Below, one piece after another: positions 24,624 through 36,503 of a stretch of 64,000 bases of DNA (the stretch's first letter is position 1; each line of letters starts with the position of its first letter). A program made the position numbers and the translations under genes. This stretch comes from Sipunculus nudus (Eukaryota > Annelida > Sipuncula > Golfingiida > Sipunculidae), in the NCBI GenBank assembly GCA_026874595.1, contig CM049308.1, positions 72,076,624 through 72,140,623 on the forward strand. Reading direction: 5' to 3'. The notes beneath the pieces are model-generated. The model was not told where the DNA came from and did not search any database. It was given only the letters and a program-made list of their open reading frames with translations.

Positions 24624-26049
24624 ATGTGGGGCAGGTGTGGTCTGACAGTGCATGGTGTGGGGCAGGTGTGGTCTAACAGTGCATGGTGTGGGGCAGGTGT
24701 GGTCTGACAGTGCATGGTGTGGGGCAGGTGTGGTCTGACAGTGCATGGTGTGGGGCAGGTGTGGTCTGACAGTGCATGGTGTGGGGCGGATGTGGTCTGA
24801 CAGTGCATGGTGTGGGGCAGGTGTGGTCTGACAGTGCATGGTGTGGGGCAGGTGTGGTCTGACAGTGCATGGTGTGGGGCAGGTGTGGTCTGACAGTGCA
24901 TGGTGAGGGGAGGGTGTGGTCTGACAGTGCATGGTGTGGGGCAGGTGTGGTCTGACAGTGCATGGTGTGGGGCAGGTGTGGTCTGACAGTGCATGGTGTG
25001 GGGTGGGTGTGGTCTGACAGTGCATGGTGAGGGGCGGGTGTGGTCTGACAGTGCATGGTGAGGGGAGGGTGTGGTCTGACAGTGCATGGTGTGGGGCAGG
25101 TGTGGTCTGACAGTGCATTATGAGGGGCGGGTGTGGTCTGACAGTGCATGGTGAGGGGCGGGTGTGGTCTGACAGTGCATGGTGTGGGGCACGTGTGGTC
25201 TGACAGTGCATGGTGAGAGGCAGGTGTGGTCTGACAGTGCATGGTGTGGGGCAGGTGTGGTCTGACAGTGCATGGTGTTGGGCAGGTGTGGTCTGACAGT
25301 GCATGATGAGGGGCGGGTGTGGTCTGACAGTGCATGGTGAGGGGCGGGTGTGGTCTGACAGTGCATGGTGTGGGGCCGGTGTGGTCTGACAGTGCATGGT
25401 GAGAGGCAGGTGTGGTCTGACAGTGCATGGTGTGGGGCAGGTGTGGTCTCACAGTGCATGGTGTGGGGCAGATGTGGTCTGACAGTGCATGGTGAGGGGC
25501 GGGTGTGGTCTGACAGTGCATGGTGAGGGGCGGGTGTGGTCTGACAGTGCATGATGTGGGGCAGGTGTGGTCTGACAGTGCATGGTGAGGGGCGGGTGTG
25601 GTCTGACAGTGCATGGTGAGGGGTGGGTGTGGTCTGACAGTGCATGGTGAGAGGCAGGTGTGGTCTGACAGTGCATGGTGTGGGGCAGGTGTGGTCTGAC
25701 AGTGCATGGTGTGGGGCACGTGTGGTCTGACAGTGCATGGTGAGGGGCAGGTGTGCTCTGACAGTGCATGGTGTGGGGCAGGTGTGGTCTGACAGTGCAT
25801 GATGTGGGGTGGGTTTGGTTTGACAGTGCATGGTGTGGGGTTGGTTTGGTCTGACAGTGCATGGTGTGGGGCAGGTGTGGTCTGACAGTGCATGGTGTGG
25901 GGCAGGTGTGGTCTGACAGTGCATGGTGTGGGGCAGGTGTGGTCTGACAGTGCATGGTGAGGGGCAGGTGTGGTCTGACAGTGCAGGGTGTGGTCTGACA
26001 GTGCATGGTGTGGGGTGGGTTTGGTCTGACAGTGCATGGTGTGGGGCGA
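24624..26049. repeat. GC-rich 31-bp minisatellite, about 46 copies
   Basis: The unit GTCTGACAGTGCATGGTGTG plus GGGCAGGTGTG (31 bp) repeats from about 24624 to 26049. Two main variants interleave: GTGTGGGGCAGG and GTGAGGGGCGGG. One unit near 25981 is shortened to 20 bp. The block is far richer in GC than its surroundings and strongly strand-biased, with G on the plus strand. The unit has no stop in any minus frame and 31 is not a multiple of 3, so all three minus frames stay open, giving 186- to 467-codon frames of a 31-residue repeat. I regard those as by-products, since they start at GTG or within repeats and have no other gene signals. Confidence 0.95.
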
Positions 26050-27158
26050 ATGTGGATTCAATTTTTCCGCCCACACAGGGCCCTAATAACCTGTGACAAT
26101 TATTGTCACAATCACTTTCTTTTTCTCAAACTGCCAGCCTAGCCTTAATTATTTCAATTACCATGCCCACTTACTCTCAAACTGTACAAATTGAAGCCTT
26201 TTTAGTGCCCCCTGATAAAAAAATACCTGACCCATAACATCATTTCATGAAGAAAATATTCTATAAATGTATTGACATTTAACACTGGAGCTGCTGTGTC
26301 ACTTGATCACATGACCAGCCATCCTGACTCTTTGGTTAGCCACTGTATCAACTGTATAGTATCGTGTTAATGGCTAATGATTTCTGGAAATGTAAACATA
26401 ACCTTCCTTGCATGTACAAAACTGGGAGCTTTAAATTCCATCAAGCTTCCTTTCCTACAATCAGTGTATGCTTGTGAGGTTGATTTTAGTTTTTCCAGCC
26501 GTATGACAGCCTGAGCCAGGGATGACATGATGTTGTAGAAAGGTTTTTCTGACTCTCGTGATAACCATACACAAAGTCTGTATAACCCTTATGGGAAGAA
26601 TATCTAGAGCGCCCTCATTCTTACTTTGTTTCTTCCACTCAACTACAAATTATCCTCAACCACAGGGGAGACATTGTCTTTGTTCTCCTGATCAGCTTGT
26701 CTGCCTGCCTGGCAGTTCTCTTTATGACAGCCAGGATTTGTATCATGTGAATTGCCACATAAATTATAGTCCTGATGACATGCCACTCTAGAATCAAGTT
26801 GTAAGGTATCTGTGGTCAGGTTTGTTAAATCATGCTGTTTTGATGGTAGATATATTTTGTGAACTCTTTGAAATATGTCTTGACACAGACGTACATCCCT
26901 GTGATATTTGAAATTTGATCATCCAGTCCTCTAGTTTAATTGATTGTAGGAGTCTAGGAGAGTATATGTGTTCATCTGTGTTTGTGTGCGTGTTTGTTCA
27001 CAACATAACACGTGCAGTCTTGAACATTATCTCTTGTAAGTTTCAGGGCATTTTGGGAAATGGGCCAGTGAAAAATCATTTAGATTTCAGTGTAGATTTT
27101 GATCTGGATATAGGAATGTCATCAGGAATATTCACAAATGTACAATCACTTTTTTCAC
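26050..27158. other. Non-coding stretch with a 19-bp palindrome
   Basis: A perfect inverted repeat, TGTGACAAT-T-ATTGTCACA, lies at 26092-26110, just right of the minisatellite. Nothing else structured is recognised. Frames at 26558-26791 and 26915-27169 lack protein-like features. Confidence 0.4.
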
Positions 27159-27680
27159 TGATATTTTGACCTGTCTATGCGTCATGATGGCTTTTTCGTT
27201 GCAAGACAGGTGTTGCCACCAATAATGACTTTTGCACAGTGTAAGTGCCTGCTTATTTATCTTAACAGAGGAATTTTATATATCAGCCTGAAATTGGGCA
27301 AATTAATACATATCGGATAGCTTTGTCCTATACAAAACTGGTGGCGCCACCTACAGTTATTTTTGCACTGTGAATGTCCCTGCTTATTTCTTATAAGGAA
27401 GGGTTTGATATGTTAGTCTGAAATTGGGCATATGTGTATATCTCTGATAGCTTTGTTGTTTACAAGACTGGTGGTGCCAGCTACAATCATTTTTGTGTTG
27501 GGTGCACCCATGCCAGAATTTCAGCAGTGATGTTTGTTAATTGTTTCTTGTTCAAAATGTTTAGTACTTGCATTGTTCATATACATATGACACATGTACT
27601 TGAAAACTAATAGTCCAGCTTTAAAGCATTATACCTGGTGTATATCCCATTGCACAGGTTTGCATTAGGCCTGTAGGCCT
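27159..27680 (+). repeat. Dispersed repeat, copy 1 (internal ~130-bp units)
   Basis: It starts TGATATTTTGACCTGTCTAT, contains tandem half-units TTTTTGCAC(A/T)GTG...CCTGCTTATTT at 27228 and 27360 and (T)ATCAGCCTGAAATTGGGCA, and ends AGCATTATACCTGGTGTATA...AGGCCTG. The same order of blocks occurs at 38651-39025. GGTGGCGCCACC at 27340-27351 links it to the 21.5-kb array. Confidence 0.7.
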
Positions 27681-28072
27681 TGTTAATTACTTCAGGTTAT
27701 GACTTGTTTATTCAAAGACCAATCCTAAGGGTTTGAAATCAAGAAGTCTTTCCTTTCACAAATCACTCTCATCAACTAGTTATCATCATCCTTTTCCAGT
27801 GGACAGTGGCCGCTACTAGCATTCAACATATGTCCATTTTGAAAAGTGAAAAATGATATGGTATTAGCACAGCAACTGATCATACTTAAACTTGTTCAGT
27901 ATTCATTTATTTACTAAATGTTTTACAGATTATCAAATTGGCAATTAAATTATGCAAATTTATTGTGCATTAAATGTCACATAAGATTAATCTATATATA
28001 AAACTTTTCTTTCCCCATGTGCTGAAATTTGTTATTTATTGAGATAATAATTCTTGTTGATATGCAGATTTT
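27681..28072. other. AT-rich spacer
   Basis: Nothing recognised. Confidence 0.4.
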
Positions 28073-29975
28073 TATGCCCCCGCCACAAAGTGGCCGGGGC
28101 ATATAGTTTTACCCATGTCTGTCATTCCGTCCTTCCGTCCTTCCGAAATCAAACAGTTGTACGGACTTTTTTTCGCAATGCCTGCAGATATTGGCCTGAT
28201 TTTTGGTGTGTGGGCAGATATAGACCAGTTACAGATTGAGTTCGTGTTTCGTCCCGGTTGACCTACTTTTGACTGTTTTACGGCTCCTAAACTTAGAAAA
28301 TTTCATGAAAAATAGAACTATTCATGACAGATACACATGTACGGACTTTTTTTCGCAATGCCTGCAGATATTGGCCTGATTTTTGGTGTGTTGGCAGATA
28401 TAGACCAGTTACAGATCGAGTTCGCGTTTCGTCCCGGTTGACCTACTTTTGACTGTTTTACGGCTCCTAAACTTAGAAAATTTCATGAAAAATAGAAATA
28501 TTCATGACAGATACACATGTACAGACTTTTTTTCGCAATGCCTGCAGATATTGGCCTGATTTTTGGTGTGTGAGCAGATATAGACCAGTTACAGATCAAG
28601 TTCGCGTTTCGTCCTGGTTGACCTATTTTTGACTGTTTTACAGCTCCTGAACATAGAAAATTTCATGAAAAATATGAAATTTCATGACAATTAAATACAC
28701 ATGTACGGATTTTTTTTCGCAGTGCCTACAGATATTGGCCTGATTTTTGGTGTGTGGACAGATATAGACCAGTTACAGATCAAGTTCACGTTTCTTCCCG
28801 GTTGACCTACTTTTGACCGTTTTACGGCTCCTAAACTTAGAAAATTTCATGAAAAATAGAAATATTCATGACAGATACACTTGTACGGACTTTTTTTCGC
28901 AATGCCTGCAGATATTGCCCTTATTTTTGGTGTGTGAGTAGATGTAGACCAGTTACAGATCGAGTTCGCGTTTCGTCCTGGTTGACCTACTTTTGACTTT
29001 TTTACGGCTCCTGAACATAGAAAATTTCATGAAAAATATGAAATTTCATGACAAATACACATGTACGGAATTTTTTTCGCAATGCCTGCAGATATTGGCC
29101 TGATTTTTGTGTGTCGGCAGATATTGACCAGTTACAGATGGAGTTCGCATTTCGTGCGGGTTGACCTACTTTTGACTGTTTTACGGCTCCTGAACATAGA
29201 AAATTTCATGAAAAATATATATTTTCATGACAAATACACTTGTAAAGACTTTTCTTCACAATACCTGCAGATATTGGCCTGATTTTTGGTGTGTAGGCAG
29301 ATAATGACCAGTTACAGATCAAGTTCACGTTTTGTCCAAGTTGACCTATTTTTGACTGTTTGACGGTGCTCTAACATAGAAAATTTCATAAAAAGGCGCA
29401 CATGTATGGACTTTTTTTCGCAGTGCCTGCAGATACGGGCCTGATTTTTGGTGTGTAGGCAGATAATGACCAGTTACAGATCGAGTTCTTATTTTGTCTA
29501 AGTTGACCTACTTTTGACCATTTGACTGCTCCTGAACATAGAAAGTTTCATGAAAAATATAAATTTTCATAACAAATGCATATGTACTGACTTTTTTTCA
29601 TCAGTGCCTGCAGATACCACCCTGATTTTTTTTGTGTGGGCAGATAATGACAGTTACAAATTGAGTTTGCGTTTCATCCCGGTTGACCTACTTTTGATTG
29701 TTTTACGGCTCCTAAACATAGAAAATTTCATGAAAGACAGAAATTTTTATGGAAAATGCACATGTATGGACTTTTTTTCACAATGCCTGCATATACTGGC
29801 ATGATTTTTGGTGTGTTGCTTGATAATGACCCGTTACAGATCGAGTTTGCATTTTGCCCTTGTTGACGTACTTTTGACCATACGACACCTCCTGAACTTA
29901 AAAAAATTTCCAAATTTTACAAATGATTCTAATTTGCCCAAAGCGGGGGCATTCGTGTCGTTCCGACACATCTAG
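28073..29975 (+). mobile_element. Helitron/pearl-like non-autonomous element with ten ~180-bp internal tandem units
   Basis: The left end is a 31-bp hairpin: TATGCCCC (28073-28080) pairs with GGGGCATA (28096-28103), and CCAC with GTGG inside. A CTTCCGTCCTTCC lead follows, then units starting (A)C(A/T)TGTACGGACTTTTTTTCG near 28158, 28339, 28520, 28703, 28883, 29063, 29242, 29402, 29583 and 29763. The right end has subterminal GCGGGGGCATTCG and a hairpin, GTGTCG-TTC-CGACAC (29955-29969), then ATCTAG. There are no TIRs; the insertion appears to lie between T residues. Terminal hairpins, a CTAG-type end, internal tandem repeats and no coding capacity fit non-autonomous Helitron/Helentron relatives such as the bivalve pearl elements; that assignment is inference. 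Confidence 0.75.
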
Positions 29976-31317
29976 TTTATAAATTAGAATTATATAAAAC
30001 ATTAATTATATATTAGGTGTCACACTGAAGGTCATTTGGGAGAGCCTGGAGATTTAGAATCTAGTGTTAATTAATAAAAAACATGCCATAACAGTGCAGT
30101 ATTATGGTTCCCATGTTATGCATGCAGTTGTCCCCTCTGTGTACTGGAGCTATCAAATAGGACCTTGATTCATTCTGTGTATGTGACCATTCTGTATATA
30201 TGACCAAAGTCTTGCTGTTCATGGCCAGCTGGACACCTGCTTGATCATGGTGTGATTAAGAAAAAATCAGCCTTGATATCAGTAAAAGTAATCAACCAAC
30301 TGAGAATCCGGAGAGTTTATGGAATAGAGAAGTACAAGGAAAGTTCTCCAGCAAGCATGGGGGCAACTGTGGCCTGGCAGGGCGATCCTGTTAGACTGGT
30401 ACAGCAGCAGCCCCCAGCTGTTGCTGTCTGTGAGAAGAACAGCCTAAGTCTTTAGTTTGATGAGCTTTCTATGAATCTATGAGGATACAGTTGTGTGGAG
30501 CTGTTAATACCTAGGATAGTGTCAGTGTAATCCCAGTTCAGGAACTCTTACAAGCTGGTTTATTCCTTGAGACTGCAGGACAGGGGTTGATGTGTTGGTT
30601 AATAACTAGGTGGTCACTGCTACCTGGTGCAGTTAGATGTTGCACTCACAAGTCAGACAGCACTGGAGCAGTGGCCAACATTGATTCAGGCAGCTTCTTG
30701 AGATCAGAAGGGGGGTTCTCAGTGCTGTTGTTGGACAGCCAGAACAAATGGACCCACCTGAGATTCATTATCCATTTAGTCAGTGCTGAGTATCAGAATG
30801 ACCAACTTCTTCAAGTTTCATTAATGTAGGCATCCCTCTGCTGCATACTGCAAGTGTTTGCTTAATTAGAGGACTGTGATACATGGGCTGGAGGAGCAGC
30901 CAGCACTGATTTGATGATAACAACCCTGCAGTATTTCATTAGGATTGGTCTGCTACATGACAGAATTCCCAGTAAGGGCCCAGTGTGGCTGCCACTTATT
31001 GTGTTGTTACACATTTCACTACAAGAACGTCACACACACAACATGGCCAGCAGCCCAGGTAGACTGGTGAGTAACTAGAGGGTTACAACAAGTCTGCTGG
31101 TGCTGTGACAGCACTGGAGACACTCAGTGTCTGGCTGGTGATCAGTTTGTCCAACTGGACAGATGCTGTTGAATCTGCATATATGTCACTTGGATTTTTA
31201 AAAGACGAGTCTGCCAGCTGGTGAGAGTGTTTCTTGGTATATTTACGGGCTCACACACTGACAGCTATAACATTAGTGTATTCATCTACCAGGCTGTGTG
31301 TTTATATGTAGATACAA
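29976..31317. other. Region upstream of the split-gene candidate
   Basis: From 30250 on the DNA is less AT-rich. Frames at 30252-30455 and 30587-30829 are unrecognised. ATGGCCAGCAGCCC at 31043 runs eight codons into an excellent donor, CTG|GTGAGT at 31067, which could mark an alternative leader exon; no phase-matched partner was identified. Confidence 0.35.
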
Positions 31318-31325
31318 TATAAAAA
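31318..31325 (+). promoter_or_regulatory. Possible TATA box of the split gene
   Basis: TATAAAAA within GATACAATATAAAAACAAGC. A start site would be expected about 25-30 bases downstream, near 31345-31355, giving a ~230-base leader before the ATG at 31579. AT-rich matches are common, so only position and context support it. Confidence 0.3.
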
Positions 31326-31505
31326 CAAGCAACAGCGCTCAGGTGGAGGTCTACGCTACGCAGCACTGACCATCAGATATATATGTGGACAGGAAATGTT
31401 TCATTAAATACTTAGCATTGTGCCATGATGCACTGAAGTTTCCGGTTTGTATGATGTAAAAGCAATCTTTCCTGTCTGAAAACTGACAAAACCAATCGTG
31501 GAGCC

Positions 31506-31532
31506 ATGGCTGACAAATGCGAGTTACTCTAG
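31506..31532 (+). promoter_or_regulatory. Short upstream reading frame in the putative leader
   Basis: GCC-ATG-G at 31506 has a strong initiation context and opens an eight-codon frame (MADKCELL) that stops at TAG 31530-31532, 46 bases before the proposed main ATG. If the leader is real, this uORF would be expected to dampen translation of the main frame. Confidence 0.3.
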
Positions 31533-31578
31533 ATATACTTGGCCGCTAGATTTACTGACCAATCTGGACTTACTGAAG

Positions 31579-31633
31579 ATGATGTTGATGATGAATAGCC
31601 TCTTCATCCTGTCACTCATCCTTATGGGACCAG
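31579..31633 (+). CDS. Candidate first coding exon: signal peptide of an unrecognised secreted or membrane protein
   Basis: ATG at 31579 opens 18 codons, MMLMMNSLFILSLILMGP, plus one base, ending at the donor CCAG|GTAAATA (31634). The hydrophobic run SLFILSLILM followed by small and turn residues looks like a cleaved signal peptide, though no basic residue precedes it. A signal peptide alone on a first exon ending in phase 1 is a common design for genes of extracellular modular proteins. Downstream ATGs at codons 2, 4 and 5 would give nearly the same peptide. A TATA box, a uORF and a moderately GC-rich leader lie upstream. The next phase-compatible exon I can defend is at 63404-63500, where the split codon becomes GGA (Gly). 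The product is not recognised. Confidence 0.45.
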
Positions 31634-34600
31634 GTAAATATTTCTTTATGTTCTTTCAATAGGCAGTGTTGTGACTCTGATTTCAGACAAATGATAAGGC
31701 AAACCTCCTATTTTACCTGTTGTTAATTCATCAAATGTAATAACAAATGGTGGGTATAACAGTTGTTACTGGCTGTTAAGTAAGGACTGTTAATAATAAG
31801 ATAAAAATGGTTGGAGGTCTAATACCAATTTTTCCTATATATGTTTATAAGAATATATATTTATGAAACCACACACCCACACATTCAATCAAACAAAGAT
31901 TGAAAATGAGGTCTGTCTCTTATGTCAAATAAATATAATTTTTCTTATTAATGGATTCTTTTGCATGAAACAAAAAACACCAAGCATATAGCTGCACAAT
32001 AAAAAGGAATTGATATTGAGTATCCTGTCTCTGCTTAGCTAAAATCTTTATGCCAAGTGTGCATTACATATTTTATTTGTCTGAAGTTTTAATCATAGGT
32101 TTGTTAATTAAACATGATGAAGGTTTACAAAATTGGAAGAAAAAGTATTCACACCAGTCCAGAAAACATGATCAATAATTTCTGTGTTTTAGAAGCTTTT
32201 TGTCTCAATAACTATCAGCTTCAGAATATGACTTTAATAGCTACAAGAGGATTTGGTTCTGGTAAAAGAGTGATTATATATCACAAACACCATATAGTAA
32301 TAACAATCGCATTAAACAGACCAAGTTTCCAGTGCGCACATAATATATTCTTAAATTTTATTTTTTGAATTATAACATTATAATTAATATCATCAGCCTC
32401 AGGAATGACTTTTTTTTATTTTTCACCTAGATATATATAAAAATTTATAAAAATATGTAAAAATATAAACTCAAATTTAAAAAAAAACTTTTATATATGT
32501 TAAATATTACCATTGTACGGTAAAATTAAACAGATATTTTGAATCATTTGGGTTGTAAGTTTTGTGATGAAAAAAAAACTTATTTTTAACCTGTGATTTT
32601 GTGTAGAAAATTGATAAAACATTGATAATTTATTTTTTATGTGCACATTCTTAGCTTTGTTATAAATTGTCCATTTTCCTGCAGTCATCTGCAGGGGAAT
32701 GGCATTTAACTCTTTTAGAGGTTTCTGACAATGTATTTTTCTTTCATTACATGCATTTTATTTATTTTTTTTTAACTTTGAATATCAGAACTGATTTGGG
32801 CTCTTAATAGCCACATAAGCATGTCATTTTATTTTTTTTTTGGTATGGGGGCACATATATATAAGCTGCAGTTGGTGTACTGTAAAAGTCTGGAAAGCTA
32901 CTTTTCTTTAATATTTAGTTTTTTTCTGGTTTCACTTTGTAGCTGACAAGTCATTCTGTCATATATGCGCATTGTGTATAAAACTACCAATCCATGCTAG
33001 CGTATATTGCACAATAACACATTTTAGTCCCAACTGATTATAGTACTTAATTATCATGTCTCAATCATTATGTGTTCTTTTTTCCTTCTTGGTGTATATC
33101 TGTTTCCTGTCACTTCTGTGTATAACAGTCTGCTGAAATAATTGTCTGGATAAGCTTGATCGTATGCAATTGATTAAAAAGTTACACAAGGTTATCGGAG
33201 TCCAAGGATGCAGACCATATACAGTCATAAGGTCATCATCACTACAGAGACAAGAGAATTTAATTTGTCAGATGTACATGTTAATTTGTGTATCACTTCA
33301 TTCACCAGTTCTCTATTTCAGTAATTAAAACTGCTTTAGTGCCTGAAATAGATATGTGTCATGAATGCTTTAACTGTCATTTCTGATCTGGTATGGTTAT
33401 AATGAATGAAATGGCCTGTTACATATACATGTGTGTGCAGCACATGAATTTTCATGAGATGTGTTGATTACTACCTGTTTGTCTCTTTCAGATAGGTAAC
33501 TTTACTCTTGTCTTCAACATCTGGTTCTATTTTCTTCACTGCCATAGGGCATAATAACTGTGAAAAAGCTCACCGTAATGTACAGTTCTGATATCATATG
33601 CATTTGATATTCGTCCCACACAGTGTCAGGTTAGTCGATCGTCCCTTTGTTTGTGCCTAGGAACATGGATTACATCTTAGGGTATATGGGATGGAAGTTC
33701 AAAAGGTATTACCGGTAGGTGTAACCATAAACATCCTTCTTATGACACTCAGGTGTTATGTGGGAGGACAATCTTGTAAGTATATTTAATTATAGCTCCA
33801 CCAGGTCGTTGTACCTCAGACCGTGGTTTCTAACTGGGTTAGTTGGTAGGCTGATCTGTCTGATTGCAACTTAACTCAAGACTTTTAGAATACATCTTAG
33901 GAACAATTACACCGTTAAATTTTGTAGATAATCTGGATCAGCACACTATGATTGTTAAATAAAGGACTCTCTTCCATTGTAGGATCGGAATGTGTCTTTA
34001 TCCTCAAATGTATCAGGGGCCACCTTGTTCTATAGAGCTCATATGTAATCCGAGTGAGTCAACCTGAAACTGTGTACAACACAGAAAGTATATTAAAATC
34101 TTTGCTCAGATTACAGGTCTAATTAGTGAATTAATGAAGCCATTTCAGAGTGTTCATGGTCACAGGGAGAATGTTAACTGATTTTTTTTATGTAATTTAT
34201 GTCTTATTTCTGTCTTGGCCAACCAGTATTCAGACTGGACTATATTTTGTTAAGGTATCAAGAAATGATTATTCCAGTATATTGAGAACAGATAGTTGGT
34301 AAATATTATAGCTTCAATAACTGTGCAAATCATCTGTTTTTGTGAGCCTGATATTTCAAAATTAATGAAGTGAATTTGAATTTTGTCCAGGTGTTTTGCT
34401 GCACAGATTAGGCACATTTTTCACATTCCATGAATAAATAAATTTAAAAGGAACTGATTAGGAAACACAGTAGAAATGACAAGCTTATGTTTGTCCTGTA
34501 TAAAAGATGATTTATTGTTGTACACAGGGTATAAGCTGGATTAAGCTCTGAGTACTTGGATTCCTGGACTTGAATGATGAGAATGGAAGCTGGACTCTGT

Positions 34601-34868
34601 TGTCAGCACTGTGCAGCCATGCTTGGTGGGGATTTTAATCCCAAGGTGAAAATCTACGGCAGCATACGTTAGGCAGATGATTGGCTGAGGTCATTTGGGA
34701 ATAACATGCACTCTACCTCCTACCCTTCTCTAAAGTGGCACCTGCAAGCCATTTAAATGATTATTAAGCATTAAATCCATCTGGTTATTATCAGTCATCA
34801 ACAAGGTGGCTATCGCAAGTAATTAATTCCCAATTCAGATGAGCAGAAATTGTTTAACTAATATGATA

Positions 34869-34922
34869 TTTTTTCATCTTTTTAAAACTTATATATTTTT
34901 TCATCTTTTTAAAACTTATATT
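34869..34922. repeat. 27-bp tandem duplication
   Basis: TTTTTTCATCTTTTTAAAAC followed by TTATATA occurs twice in a row with a 27-bp period. Confidence 0.85.
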
Positions 34923-35453
34923 TATGTAGGTGAACGATATAAAAATCTGTCATGTTTATATGTATATTCATCAGCAGAATCTTTAAAATATATCATCAGT
35001 TTAAATGAAGTAAAAGCTGATAGACCCCTTTTAGTTTGTTGAATATCTTTAGGCAAATAATAACACTTTTATTTTTGTTTATACATGCAACAATTTTAAT
35101 AGAACCAGCAGACATTTTTTCTAATAAATAATCAATCAGATTTTATATAGTAGATCAATAATCTGTTCTCTTCATTCTTATGTGTCAGTAACAAGTATGC
35201 TTGTCATATTTAGTATATTTTTTCTTTGTGAAGCAGGTTAATCTCATTAGAGATTAACAGGCATAATTATAGAGGAATTCCCCTTTGGCAATGTGGGCAT
35301 TGTATAATAAAGTAATTTAATACAAAGCTATAAAAGTGGGATTTCGCATGCAGGTTTGACTTAAAACAAGGCGTTCCACCTGATGAGCCCCAAACAAGCA
35401 TTACCACATGGTTAATTTAAACCTTGATCCAATTAACCTGGTAATCCTGATAA

Positions 35454-35759
35454 TTTCACTGCTTACATTGGCTCCAGGTGGTCTGTGAGAAAATTACTGA
35501 AGGACCAGTAATGTACCACACGGTTCTACTCCTGACAACTGAGTCCAGAGGTTCTACAGAACAGGCACGGTCAGCCAGGGGGTGTGTTGATTCTGGGGTT
35601 GTCTGTGGTGGACTTGTTTATGTGAGGGCAGTCTTCCCTACAGCTGGAACAATACGTTACCCCCTGAGTTTATATCACGGGGGATATCTTGTTTATAGAG
35701 GAGGATATAAAATTATCTGTCACTCTGACGGGTCTGATACAAAGAGCCCTTCCTTCCTT
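35454..35759 (+). other. Unclassified open frame, possible exon
   Basis: A frame open from 35454 to a stop at 35769-35771, in DNA richer in GC than its surroundings. An acceptor-like TTGGCTCCAG ends at 35477 and a good donor, CCTT|GTGAGT, lies at 35760; the 282 bases between (94 codons) would be a phase 0-0 exon containing TTESRGSTEQARSARG and IRYPLSLYHGGYLVYRGGY. That phase does not fit between the phase-1 exons at 31579 and 63404, and I recognise no family. It may be chance or belong to another transcript. Confidence 0.15.
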
Positions 35760-36277
35760 GTGAGTAGATAGTGTTCAGTGTTTTGTAAAGATTATGTTAT
35801 GCATTGACATTTTCTTAATTTTAATTTTACTGGAAATTTTATTATTTGTTTTCTGGCAGCATAGGCACAACTTTGTCCATTTCTCATAAGGGTGAAAATA
35901 TTATCTTTCATCAGCTTATTAGGTATTGAATCATTCAGATGTTCATAATGGCATTTTATCATGATGTCTCTCTTGAAACATAATATATAGAAGCCAGTGG
36001 ATTTTAATTTTGTAAAGGAGGATTTAAATAGAAGCACACAAAGGACAAATCATTGTTTTCTCTTTTTACCTTGAGTATTTTGAAGCATAAAAAGAATTGA
36101 AGTCTAGAATATCAATTTTGTAAACATGTTTAGCAACTTTTCCAGTTTACAGGTTTTTAAATAAATGAAACTTAATAAATGAATTTTTTTTGTTAAAATA
36201 GCTCATAAGTACATTTCCTTCATTCATAGGTTGCATCCAGCAAAGAAAGTTTGGACGAATACCTCCTGATATTATTA

Positions 36278-36503
36278 TTCTCAGAGTTGACATATTAGAT
36301 CTTATGATCATGCATATAACTTAATAATTGTTTTTTATTTAACACTTTGAATATGAAACAATTATTTTACCTTTATTTATAATTTTATAGTTCTCAAAGT
36401 TAACATATTAGATCTAATCATCATGCATATAATTCAGTAAGTCATGTTTTTTATTTAATATTTTGAATATAAAACAGTTATTCACATGAAATGGATTTGG
36501 TCA
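36278..36503. repeat. 113-bp tandem duplication, diverged
   Basis: TTCTCAGAGTTGACATATTA at 36278 and TTCTCAAAGTTAACATATTA at 36391 start two similar segments that also share GATCATGCATATAA-like and TTTTTTATTTAA(C/T)A(C/T)TTTGAATAT motifs. Confidence 0.75.

Noticed and set aside
24624-26049. CRISPR-like array
   Set aside because: Units are contiguous with no unique spacers, the context is eukaryotic, and there are no cas genes.
24527-26076. Minus-strand frames of 185-467 codons encoding Cys/His/Pro-rich repeats
   Set aside because: All three minus frames are open because the 31-bp unit lacks stops. The frames overlap, start at GTG or within the repeat, and no splice or promoter context supports a gene.
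28054-29913. Small frames within the 28-kb element (for example 29061-29282, 29550-29804)
   Set aside because: They repeat with the ~180-bp units and resemble no replicase or helicase; the element is non-coding.
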